Part shown: one piece after another, positions 51,365 to 60,206 of the stretch
Layout of the letters: each line of letters begins with the position of its first letter
Numbering within the stretch: the stretch's first letter is position 1
DNA from: Gemmatimonadota bacterium
GTDB taxonomy: Bacteria; Gemmatimonadota; Gemmatimonadetes; Longimicrobiales; Gaopeijiaceae
Direction: 5' to 3'
Length of the DNA stretch: 63,225 nt
Assembly: GCA_028874995.1 (NCBI GenBank)
Contig: JAPPGM010000013.1
Location: 1-63,225, forward strand
Program-made: the position numbers and the translations under genes
Notes under the pieces: generated by a model
Database searches by the model: none
Told to the model about the DNA's origin: nothing
What the model saw: the letters and a program-made list of their open reading frames with translations, nothing else

Positions 51365-52576
51365 ATGAGCCGGAGAACATGGGTCGCACTTGCCAAATCG
51401 ACCTTGCTCTTGGTAGCCGACCCGGTGAGTGCTCAAGAGATCATCGAAATGCCAGGCGAAGACCGTTGGCTGGAGCCCGACTTCGAAGAGGTGTACAGTG
51501 TGGGGTCGCTGCAGGGTGGTGAATGGGATTCCTTCGGCAGGGTGGCTCACGTGGCATTCGATGGTGAGGGCAACCTGCAGATCTTCGACACCCAGGCGCT
51601 ACGTATCTCCGTGGTCGACCAGACAGGGAAATTGCTCCATCAGTTCGGCCGATCCGGCGAGGGTCCCGGCGAGTTCGTCGGCGGTGCCTCGCCCAGAATG
51701 ACCGTGCTTACCGACGGTCGCACGGTCATTTTCGACTCTGGCAATTTCAGCTTCAACGTCTACACCCCTCAGGGAGAGTTCGAGAGGCTGGTCCGTTTTG
51801 GCGACGGCACCAGCTTCGTCTTCCTTCCGACTTTGCAGGCCGAGCGGGATGCCGATGCCGTTCTCGCAACGACTCTCGTCGTGCTGGTCCCGGTGCCGGC
51901 TGAGGCTGCTGAGTCCGAATCCGGCCTGCGACCCGTCCAACGACTGCTTCTGAGCGGTGAGGAAGTCGTCATGGAGACGGCTGGCCGGGGATGGGCCCCT
52001 CTGGGCAAGGGCGCCCGTGGCTTCGCACCTGCTTTTGCGGCCGGCTCGCTCCCAGATGGTGGGGTAGCGCTGACCGATTCATCCGGCTACGCAATCAGGA
52101 TCTTCACCCCCGATGGCGAACTGGCCCGGATACTCAAGAGACCGTTCTACCCGGAGCCGGCGACAGAGGGCGCAATAGAGGCAGAAAGGGAACGCGTGCT
52201 GGCAGAGGCGATAGGGATACTCGGGCCAACTGCTGACCAGGCCGTCGGGCAGGCGGCGGAGATACTCAGGCAGGGACTCGAACGCGAGCGCAACAGGATC
52301 CAATCGATGGGATTTCACGAGGAGATTCCCGTCATCCGTGCCCTGAAGACCAGCTGGGATGGGTCGATATGGGTCCAGCGCCGTGGAGAGGAGCCATCCG
52401 GCGATGGTCCCATTGACGTGCTTACCCCGGATGGGGTGTACCTTGGCACCTACGCGGCAGACGCCATTGAAATGCCCGCTGCGTTTGGTCCGGAGGGGCT
52501 GGTCGCGTTCATAGAGACGAACGACCTCGGGGTCAACACGGTCGTCGTGAAGCGGTCGCCGCCTGAGGTACGATAG
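51365..52576 (+). CDS. 6-bladed beta-propeller protein, exported
   Basis: A 403-residue protein with GGAAGGAG just before its ATG and a signal peptide cleaved near [16 protein letters not shown]. The N-terminus [51 protein letters not shown] and the [13 protein letters not shown] blade are nearly shared with the propeller at 58683 ([23 protein letters not shown]), so these two are close paralogues. The C-terminal blades are [34 protein letters not shown] and [26 protein letters not shown]. Confidence 0.85.
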   Translation: MSRRTWVALAKSTLLLVADPVSAQEIIEMPGEDRWLEPDFEEVYSVGSLQGGEWDSFGRVAHVAFDGEGNLQIFDTQALRISVVDQTGKLLHQFGRSGEGPGEFVGGASPRMTVLTDGRTVIFDSGNFSFNVYTPQGEFERLVRFGDGTSFVFLPTLQAERDADAVLATTLVVLVPVPAEAAESESGLRPVQRLLLSGEEVVMETAGRGWAPLGKGARGFAPAFAAGSLPDGGVALTDSSGYAIRIFTPDGELARILKRPFYPEPATEGAIEAERERVLAEAIGILGPTADQAVGQAAEILRQGLERERNRIQSMGFHEEIPVIRALKTSWDGSIWVQRRGEEPSGDGPIDVLTPDGVYLGTYAADAIEMPAAFGPEGLVAFIETNDLGVNTVVVKRSPPEVR

Positions 52577-52767
52577 TAGCGGCGACGGGGTCGTCGGAGT
52601 GGCGATGCTCCGACCAGCACCCGTAGGTCACTCCGCCCGGCGACGGGTCGCCATCTGAGGCAGCACAAGCCTGTCGCGTTCGCCAGCACCGCCCAACCTT
52701 GCCTCCCATCAGCCGTTGCGGCTAATCTGTAGGCGGAATGTCCCGGACCCGAATCAGGAGCAGAGCG

Positions 52768-54168
52768 ATGTCCGACCTGACGCGCAGAACCACCCGAAGT
52801 GCTTTCCTCATCGTGGCTTTGGGCGCCCTGGCGGTCGTTCTGGGCCTCCGCTACGGCGGGACCGCCACCATCACCGGCACCGGCGAACCCGGCGACCCCC
52901 GCATCGATTCCCGGGCAGTCGCCGTCCTCGAAGCCAGCGACGAAGCCTTCGCCAACAGCAAGTCCCTCCACGCGGTCTACGAGATGAAGGGGTCCTCGGG
53001 GTCCACCGAACAGGCCGAAACGACCGTTCTCCGCCTGGCGCGTCCCAACCTCTTCCACATCACCGCCGAGAGCCGCTTCGCGTACGAGGGGCCGACCGGC
53101 CCCGACGACCCCACACTCATGCGCAGGGAGTCGAAGAGCACCCACGTCCTGGCCTCCGACGGCACGACGAAGTGGAGCATCAGGACCACCGAGGGTGCGC
53201 CCGCGCCGTACTGCACCACCGCCGAGATGGGTCCCCCGGACAGGATGCGCGAGGTCGACAGCTTCAACACCATCCACTGGAGCTTCTTCGACTTCGGGCC
53301 GTGGCTGATCCGCTCGGCGGTCCCCGGGCACTGGTCCACCAAGTGGCGTCTGGAGGACCCGGGTCTGCGCTCGGTGGACTACGTCGGGAAGGACGAGATC
53401 GACGGGGTCCCGGTGGACGTGATCGACTGGCACTACAAGATCGCCTACAACTACCCCGACGACGACCCGCTCTACAAGAGCCGCCTGTACGTCGGCGAGG
53501 ATGGGTTCACGCGCAAGATCGTGACCACCACCGAGGGCGAGGGCGGCAGCGTGTGGACGACGGCGAACACCGAACACCTGGTTACCGAAATTCGCGAGGG
53601 CGGCGAGGCCGATCCGGCCGACTTCGCCTTTAACCCGCCCGAGGGCACCGAGTGCCGGACGGTCGATCCCGACCACGGGCTCTCGAGCGGCAAGTACGCC
53701 GACCTGCCCATCGGGACCCCGGCCCCCGATTTCACCCTGGAATCATCGCTCGGCGGCACGATCACGCTCTCCGAGCTGGCAGCCGAGAACAAGGCCGTGC
53801 TGATGATCTTCTGGGGGTATTCGTGCGCCGGCTGCCGGGTCGAGATGCCCCACGTCGAGCAGCTCCACCGCGAGCTGAACGACAAGGGACTGACCGTCCT
53901 CACGGTCACCTACGACGAAATGGAGACCGTGCGGCGCCTCGTCGAATACAACGGGATCACGCATCCCATCGTGAGCGATCCCAGCGGCGTCCTCGACGAG
54001 AACGGCTACGGCTACCTGTCGATGCCCGAGGTCTACGAGAACTACAACGCCTACGACGGCAAACACTACATCATCGATCCGGAGGGCAGAATCGCGAGCG
54101 CCTTCTCGAAGTACGGGGTCTCGATCCCGATCTTCCGGGAGGAGCTGAAGAAGTTCGGGATCGAATGA
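52768..54168 (+). CDS. LolA-like (DUF2092) domain fused to a TlpA domain
   Basis: A 466-residue protein from ATG 52768 with AGGAG 7 bases upstream (ATG 52738 is also in frame). A signal-anchor helix (SAFLIVALGALAVVLGL) is followed by a LolA-like/DUF2092 beta-barrel half (VYEMKGSSGSTEQAETTVLRLARPNLFHI ... VDVIDWHYKIAYNYPDD ... NPPEGTECRTV) and an AhpC/TSA-TlpA domain (PIGTPAPDFTLESSLGGTITLSELA) with CAGC at 353-356. It has no helical unit and is not a member of the ten-gene family. The domain pairing suggests that a lipid- or lipoprotein-binding barrel is coupled to thiol chemistry. It is directly upstream of dsbD-alpha. Confidence 0.85.
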   Translation: MSDLTRRTTRSAFLIVALGALAVVLGLRYGGTATITGTGEPGDPRIDSRAVAVLEASDEAFANSKSLHAVYEMKGSSGSTEQAETTVLRLARPNLFHITAESRFAYEGPTGPDDPTLMRRESKSTHVLASDGTTKWSIRTTEGAPAPYCTTAEMGPPDRMREVDSFNTIHWSFFDFGPWLIRSAVPGHWSTKWRLEDPGLRSVDYVGKDEIDGVPVDVIDWHYKIAYNYPDDDPLYKSRLYVGEDGFTRKIVTTTEGEGGSVWTTANTEHLVTEIREGGEADPADFAFNPPEGTECRTVDPDHGLSSGKYADLPIGTPAPDFTLESSLGGTITLSELAAENKAVLMIFWGYSCAGCRVEMPHVEQLHRELNDKGLTVLTVTYDEMETVRRLVEYNGITHPIVSDPSGVLDENGYGYLSMPEVYENYNAYDGKHYIIDPEGRIASAFSKYGVSIPIFREELKKFGIE

Positions 54169-54187
54169 TGCATCAAATCACACCATT

Positions 54188-54236
54188 CATATAGAAAACT
54201 ATATGGGAGACGCCAAATGATATCGAAAACTATATC
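54188..54236. promoter_or_regulatory. Two near-identical palindromic sites around the dsbD-alpha start
   Basis: Site 1 (54188-54205) is the perfect inverted repeat CATATAG, AAAA, CTATATG. Site 2 (54220-54236) differs from it at two of 17 aligned positions and lies exactly 31 bp away, about three helical turns, inside the first codons of the gene. Both are very AT-rich for this genome. The spacing and symmetry suggest cooperative binding of a dimeric regulator. Confidence 0.55.
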
Positions 54237-54744
54237 GCTGACGGCGCTGTTCCCGGCGCTCGCGGTCTCGGCGGCGCTCGTGACGGGCAGCGCCCAGGCC
54301 CAGGATCCGGTCCACTGGACCGCGGAGATCGACGAGGAGAGCCTCGCGCCGGGTGCGAAGATCACCGTATCCGTGAAGGCGACGATCGAGGCGGGCTGGT
54401 ACATCTACTCGATCACGCAGGGCGAGGGCGGCCCCGTGCCCAGCAAGATCTCGCTGAGCGCGGAACAGCCGTTCACCCTGGCCGGCAAGGTCGAGGGCAC
54501 GAAGCCCAAGGTGAAGTTCGACCAGAACTTCCAGATGCAGGTGGAGATGCACGAGGGCAAGGTCTCGTACACGGTGCCGGTGCAGGTGTCGGTCAAGGCC
54601 GGCTCCGACGTCACCGAGATGGAGGTCCGCGCTCGCTACCAGGCGTGCACCAACCGCGTCTGTCTGCCCGCGCAGACGGAGAAGATCGCGGTGCCGGTCA
54701 AGATCGTCCCGAAGAGCAAGATCGCTCGGAAGAAGAAGGGCTGA
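54217..54744 (+). CDS. DsbD N-terminal domain protein (DsbD-alpha), separate gene
   Basis: A 175-residue exported protein (signal peptide to about GSAQAQ). It matches the immunoglobulin-like N-terminal domain of DsbD: HWTAEIDEESLAPGAKITVSVKATIEAGWYIYSITQGEGGPVPS, and a cysteine pair in RYQACTNRVCLPAQTEKIAVPV (C144, C149). In DsbD this pair takes electrons from the membrane domain and passes them to periplasmic thioredoxins. Here it is its own gene, three bases before dsbD. A Lys/Arg-rich tail ends the protein. Confidence 0.88.
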   Translation: MISKTISLTALFPALAVSAALVTGSAQAQDPVHWTAEIDEESLAPGAKITVSVKATIEAGWYIYSITQGEGGPVPSKISLSAEQPFTLAGKVEGTKPKVKFDQNFQMQVEMHEGKVSYTVPVQVSVKAGSDVTEMEVRARYQACTNRVCLPAQTEKIAVPVKIVPKSKIARKKKG

Positions 54745-54747
54745 TTC

Positions 54748-56091
54748 ATGATCGACGGCGCCTTCTTCTGGCTGGCCATCTCGGCGGGGGCCTTCGCGCT
54801 CATCACGCCGTGCGTCTTCCCCATGATCCCCATCACGGCTTCGTACTTCGCGAAGCACGGGGGCGAGAGCCGCCAGGCCGCGGTCAAGAATGCGCTGCTC
54901 TTCGGCGGTGGGATTATCGGGACCTTCACGGCGGTGGGCCTCGCGACCTCGATCCTGGTCGGCGCCGCGGGGATGGCCCGTTTTGCAGCCAGTCCTTGGA
55001 CCAATATGGCGATCGCGGCCATGTTCGTGGCCTTCGCGCTGAACTTCTTCGGCCTGTACGAGATCCGGATCCCGTCCGGGGTCCTCACCCGCCTCGACCG
55101 GGTCAGCCGTGAGCGGGGCTCGGGCGGGGGGGGCGTCGGCGCGGTGCTGATGGGCGGGACCTTCGCAGTCACCACCTTCACCTGTACCGCCCCGTTCGTG
55201 GGCACGCTGCTCGTGCTGGCGTCGCAGGGTCAGTGGCAGCAGCCGGTGGTCGGGCTTCTCGTCTTCTCGACAACCTTCGCCGTCCCCTTCTTCTTCCTCG
55301 CCCTCGCCCCGCGCATGCTGAAGCGCATGCCGAGCTCGGGGGGCTGGCTCAAGTCGGTCAAGGTGGTGCTGGGTCTGGTGGAGCTGGGCGCCGCGCTCAA
55401 GTTCGTCTCGAACGCGGATCTGGTGCTGGGGTGGGGGATCTTCACACGCCAGGTGGTGCTCGTGTCGTGGGCGGTGCTGTGCGTTGTGATCGCAGCCTAC
55501 ATCCTGCTGAGCGCGCGGTCCGCCGTGGCCGCTGCCGGCGCGGGCGGACCGACGGCCCGTCCCAAGCCGGTCCGCCTCGGCTTCGTGGGCGGCTTTGTCG
55601 TCCTGGGCATCTGGCTCACCCTCGGTCTCGACGGGCGTCCGCTCGGCGAGATCGAGTCCTTCCTGCCGCCGCGCTTCGAGGACACCCCGGCAGGCGCGCT
55701 CGCCATGGCCGAACGGGGCGAGGAACACGACGGCCTCCACTGGTATCAGAACGATCTCGACGGGGCCCTCGCCGCCGCCCGCGAGAGCGGCAACCGCGTC
55801 TTCATCGACTTCACCGGCTACACCTGCACCAACTGCCGCTGGATGGAGTCGAACATGTTCACGATCCCCGAAGTCGCGGAGCAGCTTGAGCGTTTCGTCC
55901 TGGCCCGGCTCTTCACCGACGGGGAGGGCGAGGTCTACGAAGATCAGATGGACTACCAGAAGGAGAAGTTCGGAACCATCGCGCTGCCGCTGTACGCGGT
56001 GCTCGACGGCGAGGGTGAGACGATCGCCACCTTCCTGGGGCTGACGCGGGATCGCGAGGAGTTTCTGGAGTTTCTGAAGGGGGCGCTGTAG
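54748..56091 (+). CDS. dsbD: DsbD membrane domain with C-terminal thioredoxin domain
   Basis: A 447-residue protein holding the other two DsbD parts. The membrane domain has about eight helices, with the redox Cys22 (ITPCVFPMIP) and Cys146 (TFTCTAPF), the pair that moves electrons across the membrane. The C-terminal thioredoxin domain has FIDFTGYTCTNCRWMESNMF with CTNC at 360-363. The protein reduces exported thioredoxins at the expense of cytoplasmic thioredoxin. It is followed 63 bases later by a TlpA-like gene, and the array around it holds ten candidate client proteins. Confidence 0.93.
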   Translation: MIDGAFFWLAISAGAFALITPCVFPMIPITASYFAKHGGESRQAAVKNALLFGGGIIGTFTAVGLATSILVGAAGMARFAASPWTNMAIAAMFVAFALNFFGLYEIRIPSGVLTRLDRVSRERGSGGGGVGAVLMGGTFAVTTFTCTAPFVGTLLVLASQGQWQQPVVGLLVFSTTFAVPFFFLALAPRMLKRMPSSGGWLKSVKVVLGLVELGAALKFVSNADLVLGWGIFTRQVVLVSWAVLCVVIAAYILLSARSAVAAAGAGGPTARPKPVRLGFVGGFVVLGIWLTLGLDGRPLGEIESFLPPRFEDTPAGALAMAERGEEHDGLHWYQNDLDGALAAARESGNRVFIDFTGYTCTNCRWMESNMFTIPEVAEQLERFVLARLFTDGEGEVYEDQMDYQKEKFGTIALPLYAVLDGEGETIATFLGLTRDREEFLEFLKGAL

Positions 56092-56154
56092 GGCCCGCGG
56101 TTCTCCGCTTCCGGGCCTCCAGGCCGCCGGCCGCGTCGAGAAAGGACGCCCGCC

Positions 56155-57102
56155 GTGCACAGACCGAACGGACGACGGACCTACCTCGTTGTATTCATCA
56201 CCGCCGTGGCCGCCTTCGCGCTGGGGCTCGCGAGCGCCGACCGGCTTGGCTGGACCGCTCCCGCCGGCACCGCCCCAACGGTGTCCGCCATCCTTCCCCC
56301 CGGCTCGCTTGCCGAGTGGTATCGGCCCCGTCCCCATTCCGCCGATCTCCGTCCGATCATCGACGCCGAGCTGGACGCCCTGCTGGCGAAGCTCGACACG
56401 ATCCTCTCCAGCCATGAACCGGGCACTCCGTCCTTCAGCCACGGCGCCGAGTCCGCTCTCTGGCATTTCAACTCGCTGCTGCAACAGGGCCGCCTGGCGC
56501 CGGAGCAGGCCGCGCGCGTTCACGCCTACTACGACGATCTGGCGAGAGAGCACCCGGACGAGACCGCAATGCTCCACCGTTCCCGCTACATGCTCGACAA
56601 CCTGATGCCGGGCCACGTCGCCCCGAACATCGTCGGCAGGGATACCAACGGCCTCCGGTTCGCGCTGGAGGACTACCGGGGCAACATCGTCGTCCTGATC
56701 TTCTCGGGCGAGTGGTGCAGCCCATGCCGCGAGGAGTACCCGTACCAGCGCTTCATGCTCGAGCACTTCGAGGACGACCACGTGGCCCTGCTCGGAGTGA
56801 ACAGCGACGAGGATGTCGAGACGATCAGGGCCGCCAAGAAGGAGAAGGGACTCGCCTACCGGGTCTGGTGGGACGGGCACGAGGAAGTGTCCACCAAAGG
56901 GCCGATCGCCACCGCGTGGAACGTCTATGGATGGCCGGTCATCTACGTTCTGGACGAGGAGGGCGTGATCCGGTACGCGAGCATCAACAAGGCCGAAGTC
57001 GTTGCCGCCGTTGACGAACTGGTGCAGGATCAGAGGAATCGGGAAATACAGGCCGAGTTGGACAAGATGCCCAACCCGGAAGAGGTACGGGCGCTCAAAT
57101 AG
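56155..57102 (+). CDS. TlpA-like protein, one helical unit, membrane-anchored
   Basis: A 315-residue protein from GTG 56155 (AAAGGA upstream). Unlike the other one-unit members it has a signal-anchor helix (TYLVVFITAVAAFALGLAS) rather than a lipobox. The single unit (DAELDALLAKLDTILSSHEPGTPSF ... LAPEQAARVHAYYDDLAREHPDETAML) leads to the TlpA domain with CSPC at 188-191, LLGVNSDEDVETIRAAKKEK, YRVWWDGHEEVSTKGPIATAW and WPVIYVLDEEGV. It is just downstream of dsbD in the same direction and is the most likely member to be cotranscribed with it. Confidence 0.9.
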   Translation: MHRPNGRRTYLVVFITAVAAFALGLASADRLGWTAPAGTAPTVSAILPPGSLAEWYRPRPHSADLRPIIDAELDALLAKLDTILSSHEPGTPSFSHGAESALWHFNSLLQQGRLAPEQAARVHAYYDDLAREHPDETAMLHRSRYMLDNLMPGHVAPNIVGRDTNGLRFALEDYRGNIVVLIFSGEWCSPCREEYPYQRFMLEHFEDDHVALLGVNSDEDVETIRAAKKEKGLAYRVWWDGHEEVSTKGPIATAWNVYGWPVIYVLDEEGVIRYASINKAEVVAAVDELVQDQRNREIQAELDKMPNPEEVRALK

Positions 57103-57129
57103 GTTGCCCCCAGGGAAGAAAGGTCCCCC

Positions 57130-58476
57130 ATGAAGAAGCCCCAGGCAGTCCTGATGGTCGCGGTCGCGTCGTTCATCCTCGGTGTGGTCGCGTCCGAGTT
57201 CATCCTTCCCGGCGCCCGCGCCGCGGCCCCCGCCGAATCCGAATGGCAGCTGCCGGTGGCGGCGCAGAGGGATTGGTTCCCACCGATCAGCGACTACGCG
57301 ACCGAGGGGGGAACGCTCGACGACGAGAAGTTCGAGGCGCTGATGACCGCTGTCGACGAGGCCATGACCGCCGACGAGACCCTGGCCGATTTCAAGCGCG
57401 AGGCCGAAGTCCACCTCATGAACTTCATCCGCCGCCTCTCGCCCTCCGAGATCAGCGAGGACCAGAAGGAGCGGGTCAAGTCGTATCTCACCGATCTCGC
57501 CGAGGCGCACCCCGATCACGCGGGGATCATCAACGGCAGGGCCTCACTGGTCGACAGCTACTCGGAACCCAACGACCGTCCGCCCCCTTCCCTGTCCGGT
57601 TCGCTGATGCTCTTCGGGGACGGCGACGAATTCAATCCCGACGGCGACCTCTTCGAAGACGCCATGATCGACGAGATGATGGCCCGTCTGGACGTCGCCC
57701 TGAACACCCCCGAATCGCTGGCAAGTTTCGAGGAAGAAGCCCGCCTCCACTTCTGGCGTTTCGGCCGCCGCCTGCAGCAGGGCCGCCTGTCGCCGGAACA
57801 GGTCGACCGGGTCGTGGGCTACTACGAAGGGCTCAAGGAGAAGCACCCCGACGCCGCCGAGATGCTCGACGACGAGATCTTCGTGGTGAGCAATCTGGTT
57901 CCCGGCAACGTCGCGCCCAACATCGTCGGGACGGACACGGACGGCGTCGAGTTCGAGCTCGAGGAGTACCGGGGCAACATCGTGGCCCTGATCTTCTCGG
58001 GTCAGTGGTGCGGGCCCTGCCGGGGCGAGTACCCCTATCACCGCTTCGTGCTGGAGAACTACCAGGACCGCCCGATCGTGCTGCTGGGCATCAACAGCGA
58101 CGCCGAGCTCGAGACAATCCAGCAGGCCAAGATCGACGAGCGGCTGCCGTACCGCACCTGGTGGGACGGCCACAGCCAGCCGGACGCCGACGTGGTGGCC
58201 GCCGAGGGGCCGATCGCGACCCGCTGGAACGTGACGGGATGGCCGACGATCTACATCCTCGATGAGGAGGGGGTGATCCGGTACGTGGGCAAGCGGGGTG
58301 GGGAGTTCATTGCCGCGCTGGACGAGCTGTGGATGGAGAAGCTCATGCGCGATTATGAGACTTCCGGGCCGGTGGGGATGACGCCGGCGTCGCCGGCGGA
58401 GGAGGCGGGGGAGGAAACGGACGACGCGGGCGCCGAGCCCGAGGCCGAGGACGGATCCGAGGAAGGCAACAGCTGA
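57130..58476 (+). CDS. TlpA-like protein, two helical units
   Basis: A 448-residue protein, 27 bases after the previous family member. Signal-anchor helix (AVLMVAVASFILGVVAS); unit 1 begins FPPISDYATEGGTLDDEKFEALMTAVDEAMTADETL; unit 2 begins DGDLFEDAMIDEMMARLDVALNTPESLASFEEEA. The TlpA domain has CGPC at 294-297, then RGEYPYHRF, GINSDAELETIQQAK and WPTIYILDEEGV. The last 40 residues are an acidic, low-complexity tail (EEAGEETDDAGAEPEAEDG). Confidence 0.92.
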   Translation: MKKPQAVLMVAVASFILGVVASEFILPGARAAAPAESEWQLPVAAQRDWFPPISDYATEGGTLDDEKFEALMTAVDEAMTADETLADFKREAEVHLMNFIRRLSPSEISEDQKERVKSYLTDLAEAHPDHAGIINGRASLVDSYSEPNDRPPPSLSGSLMLFGDGDEFNPDGDLFEDAMIDEMMARLDVALNTPESLASFEEEARLHFWRFGRRLQQGRLSPEQVDRVVGYYEGLKEKHPDAAEMLDDEIFVVSNLVPGNVAPNIVGTDTDGVEFELEEYRGNIVALIFSGQWCGPCRGEYPYHRFVLENYQDRPIVLLGINSDAELETIQQAKIDERLPYRTWWDGHSQPDADVVAAEGPIATRWNVTGWPTIYILDEEGVIRYVGKRGGEFIAALDELWMEKLMRDYETSGPVGMTPASPAEEAGEETDDAGAEPEAEDGSEEGNS

Positions 58477-58521
58477 CCCTGTCGGGGGGAGGCTGTGGGG
58501 ACTGCATTGTTGGATGAGTCG

Positions 58522-58566
58522 AAATGTAATGACGGCATTACATTTTGTAATGTATAGTATACATTC
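58522..58566 (+). promoter_or_regulatory. Double palindrome and shared motif upstream of a propeller gene
   Basis: A perfect inverted repeat, AAATGTAATG (58522-58531), ACGG, CATTACATTT (58536-58545), is followed by a second perfect one, AATGTATA (58549-58556), G, TATACATT (58558-58565). The segment 58536-58566 is the 31-bp motif shared with 39999-40029. It lies about 115 bases before the propeller start and is a good candidate for an operator/promoter. Confidence 0.6.
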
Positions 58567-58682
58567 TGCTCCTTCCGTGGACGGTTGAGTGTGTTGCATG
58601 CGCAACTTTCGGGGCGGTTGGGGGAAACTCCGGCGGAGGGAGGGCGTATCGGAGCGGAAGCGTCTGCCCAAGCCTCACAGGA

Positions 58683-59921
58683 GTGAGACGGCGAACCGTG
58701 AACGTGAGACCGATTGAAGGGATTCTCTTTCTGGCCGCCTTGGTGGCGGCTGCTCCGGCAACCGCCCAGGAAATCATCAACCTGCCCGCCGAAGACCGCC
58801 CGCTGATCCCGGACTTCGAAGAGCTCTACCGGGTCGGGTCGGTATCGGGCGGGGATTGGGAACAGTTCGGAAACGTGCGCCGCGTGGGGTTTGATGGCGC
58901 TGGTCGGCTTTACGTGTTCGACAGTGAGGCGGACCAGGTCACCGTCGTCGGGCCGGACGGCGAGTTCCTCTGGGCCTTCGGTCGTTCGGGAGAAGGTCCG
59001 GGGGAATTTCGCCACGCTGACGGACTCGCGATCATGCGGGACGGGCGCGCCGTGTTGGCGGACGCCGGGCACCGTGCCTACCACATCTTCGGCGCGGACG
59101 GCAGTTTCGAGCGAATGGTGCGGATGGTCGCCGAACCGGGTGAAGTGACCATCACCGATCTTCTGCCCGATCCCGGTGGCGAGGCCATCTTTTCCGCGGT
59201 GGGGGCACAGACTCTGTCGGCCAGCGGTGCCGAAAGGGGGCGCACTGCCCGGCACACGTCTCGGCCGGTGGAACGCATCACGATCACCGGGGAGGAGGCT
59301 GCAAAGGATACGGTCGCAGAGGGCTGGCTCCCCCCTGCGAAGACCAGGTCGGGCTTGCCGTGGCCGGTTCAGGTGTTCGGACCGTTGATGTTGACCGGAG
59401 TACTCCCGGACGGAGGCGTGGCATTCTCCGACTCGTCGGCCTACGCCATCAAGATTGCGCGGCCGGGAGCTGGAGTCTGGCGAGTTCTGAAGCGGCCATT
59501 CCATCCGATCCGCGTAACGAACCGGGTGATGAAGGTCGAAACGGAGCGTCGAATCAGGAGAACGGAGTCGCGCGGTGTGCCACCAATAATCATCAACGGC
59601 GAGAACGTAAATGAGGACAGCCCCCGGGAATGGGTGATGGGTCTAATCGATCTGTTGGGCTTCTTCGACGAAGTTTCGATCGTTCGGGGACTCAGAACCA
59701 ACTGGGATGGCGAGATCTGGGTGCGGCGCCACGGCGAGGAACCCGGTGACGATGACGGCCCCATCGACGTCCTGACCATGCACGGACGCTACATCGGCAC
59801 CTACCCCGTGGGTGAGGTCGCGTTGCCGGCCGCTTTCGGGCCGGATGGCCTGGTCGCGTTCATCGAGAGGGACGAAATGGATGTCCGGCACGTCGTGGTG
59901 AAGCGTCAGCGGGGGCGGTGA
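58683..59921 (+). CDS. 6-bladed beta-propeller protein, exported
   Basis: A 412-residue protein; GTG 58683 or the in-frame GTGs at 58698 and 58704 may be the start. The signal peptide ends at [16 protein letters not shown]. Blades include [100 protein letters not shown] and [26 protein letters not shown]. It is a close paralogue of the protein at 51365. Confidence 0.87.
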   Translation: MRRRTVNVRPIEGILFLAALVAAAPATAQEIINLPAEDRPLIPDFEELYRVGSVSGGDWEQFGNVRRVGFDGAGRLYVFDSEADQVTVVGPDGEFLWAFGRSGEGPGEFRHADGLAIMRDGRAVLADAGHRAYHIFGADGSFERMVRMVAEPGEVTITDLLPDPGGEAIFSAVGAQTLSASGAERGRTARHTSRPVERITITGEEAAKDTVAEGWLPPAKTRSGLPWPVQVFGPLMLTGVLPDGGVAFSDSSAYAIKIARPGAGVWRVLKRPFHPIRVTNRVMKVETERRIRRTESRGVPPIIINGENVNEDSPREWVMGLIDLLGFFDEVSIVRGLRTNWDGEIWVRRHGEEPGDDDGPIDVLTMHGRYIGTYPVGEVALPAAFGPDGLVAFIERDEMDVRHVVVKRQRGR

Positions 59922-59924
59922 GCG

Positions 59925-60080
59925 GTCTACCACATCGGTCTACCGACTGGCGTGGTGTGCGAGCGGTTCGGGCTCGCGCAGGAAATGGCCTTCAACGGCG
60001 CGGGGCGACTCTACGTCCTGGACAGTCGGATTGGCACCGTCCGGCCCTTCTCGCTCCGCCCAAGGACCTACGGTTCCGGG
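59925..60080 (+). pseudogene. Fragment of a beta-propeller gene
   Basis: Directly after the stop of the propeller gene, the frame AVYHIGLPTGVVCERFGLAQ, EMAFNGAGRLYVLDSRIG matches the first blade region of the family (compare [22 protein letters not shown]). Homology then ends. There is no leader and no later blade, so this is a remnant of a second, tandem propeller gene. Confidence 0.6.
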
Positions 60081-60206
60081 CGTTGGCGACCGGCGCAAAT
60101 CACGACGTCATTTGCAGGTACACCAACAGAGGCCTAATGTGATCATGGGGCTGCAGCCCGCCCCAAAAGCCGCATCCGCAATCCCCATCGACAGGAGAGG
60201 TCCCCC

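Noticed and set aside
54199-57519. A very long open frame on the minus strand (about 1,100 codons) across the dsbD region
   Set aside because: It lies antisense to dsbD-alpha, dsbD and two TlpA-like genes that have clear homology. The translation is Arg/Glu/His/Asp-rich without any motif, as expected from antisense frames in GC-rich DNA.
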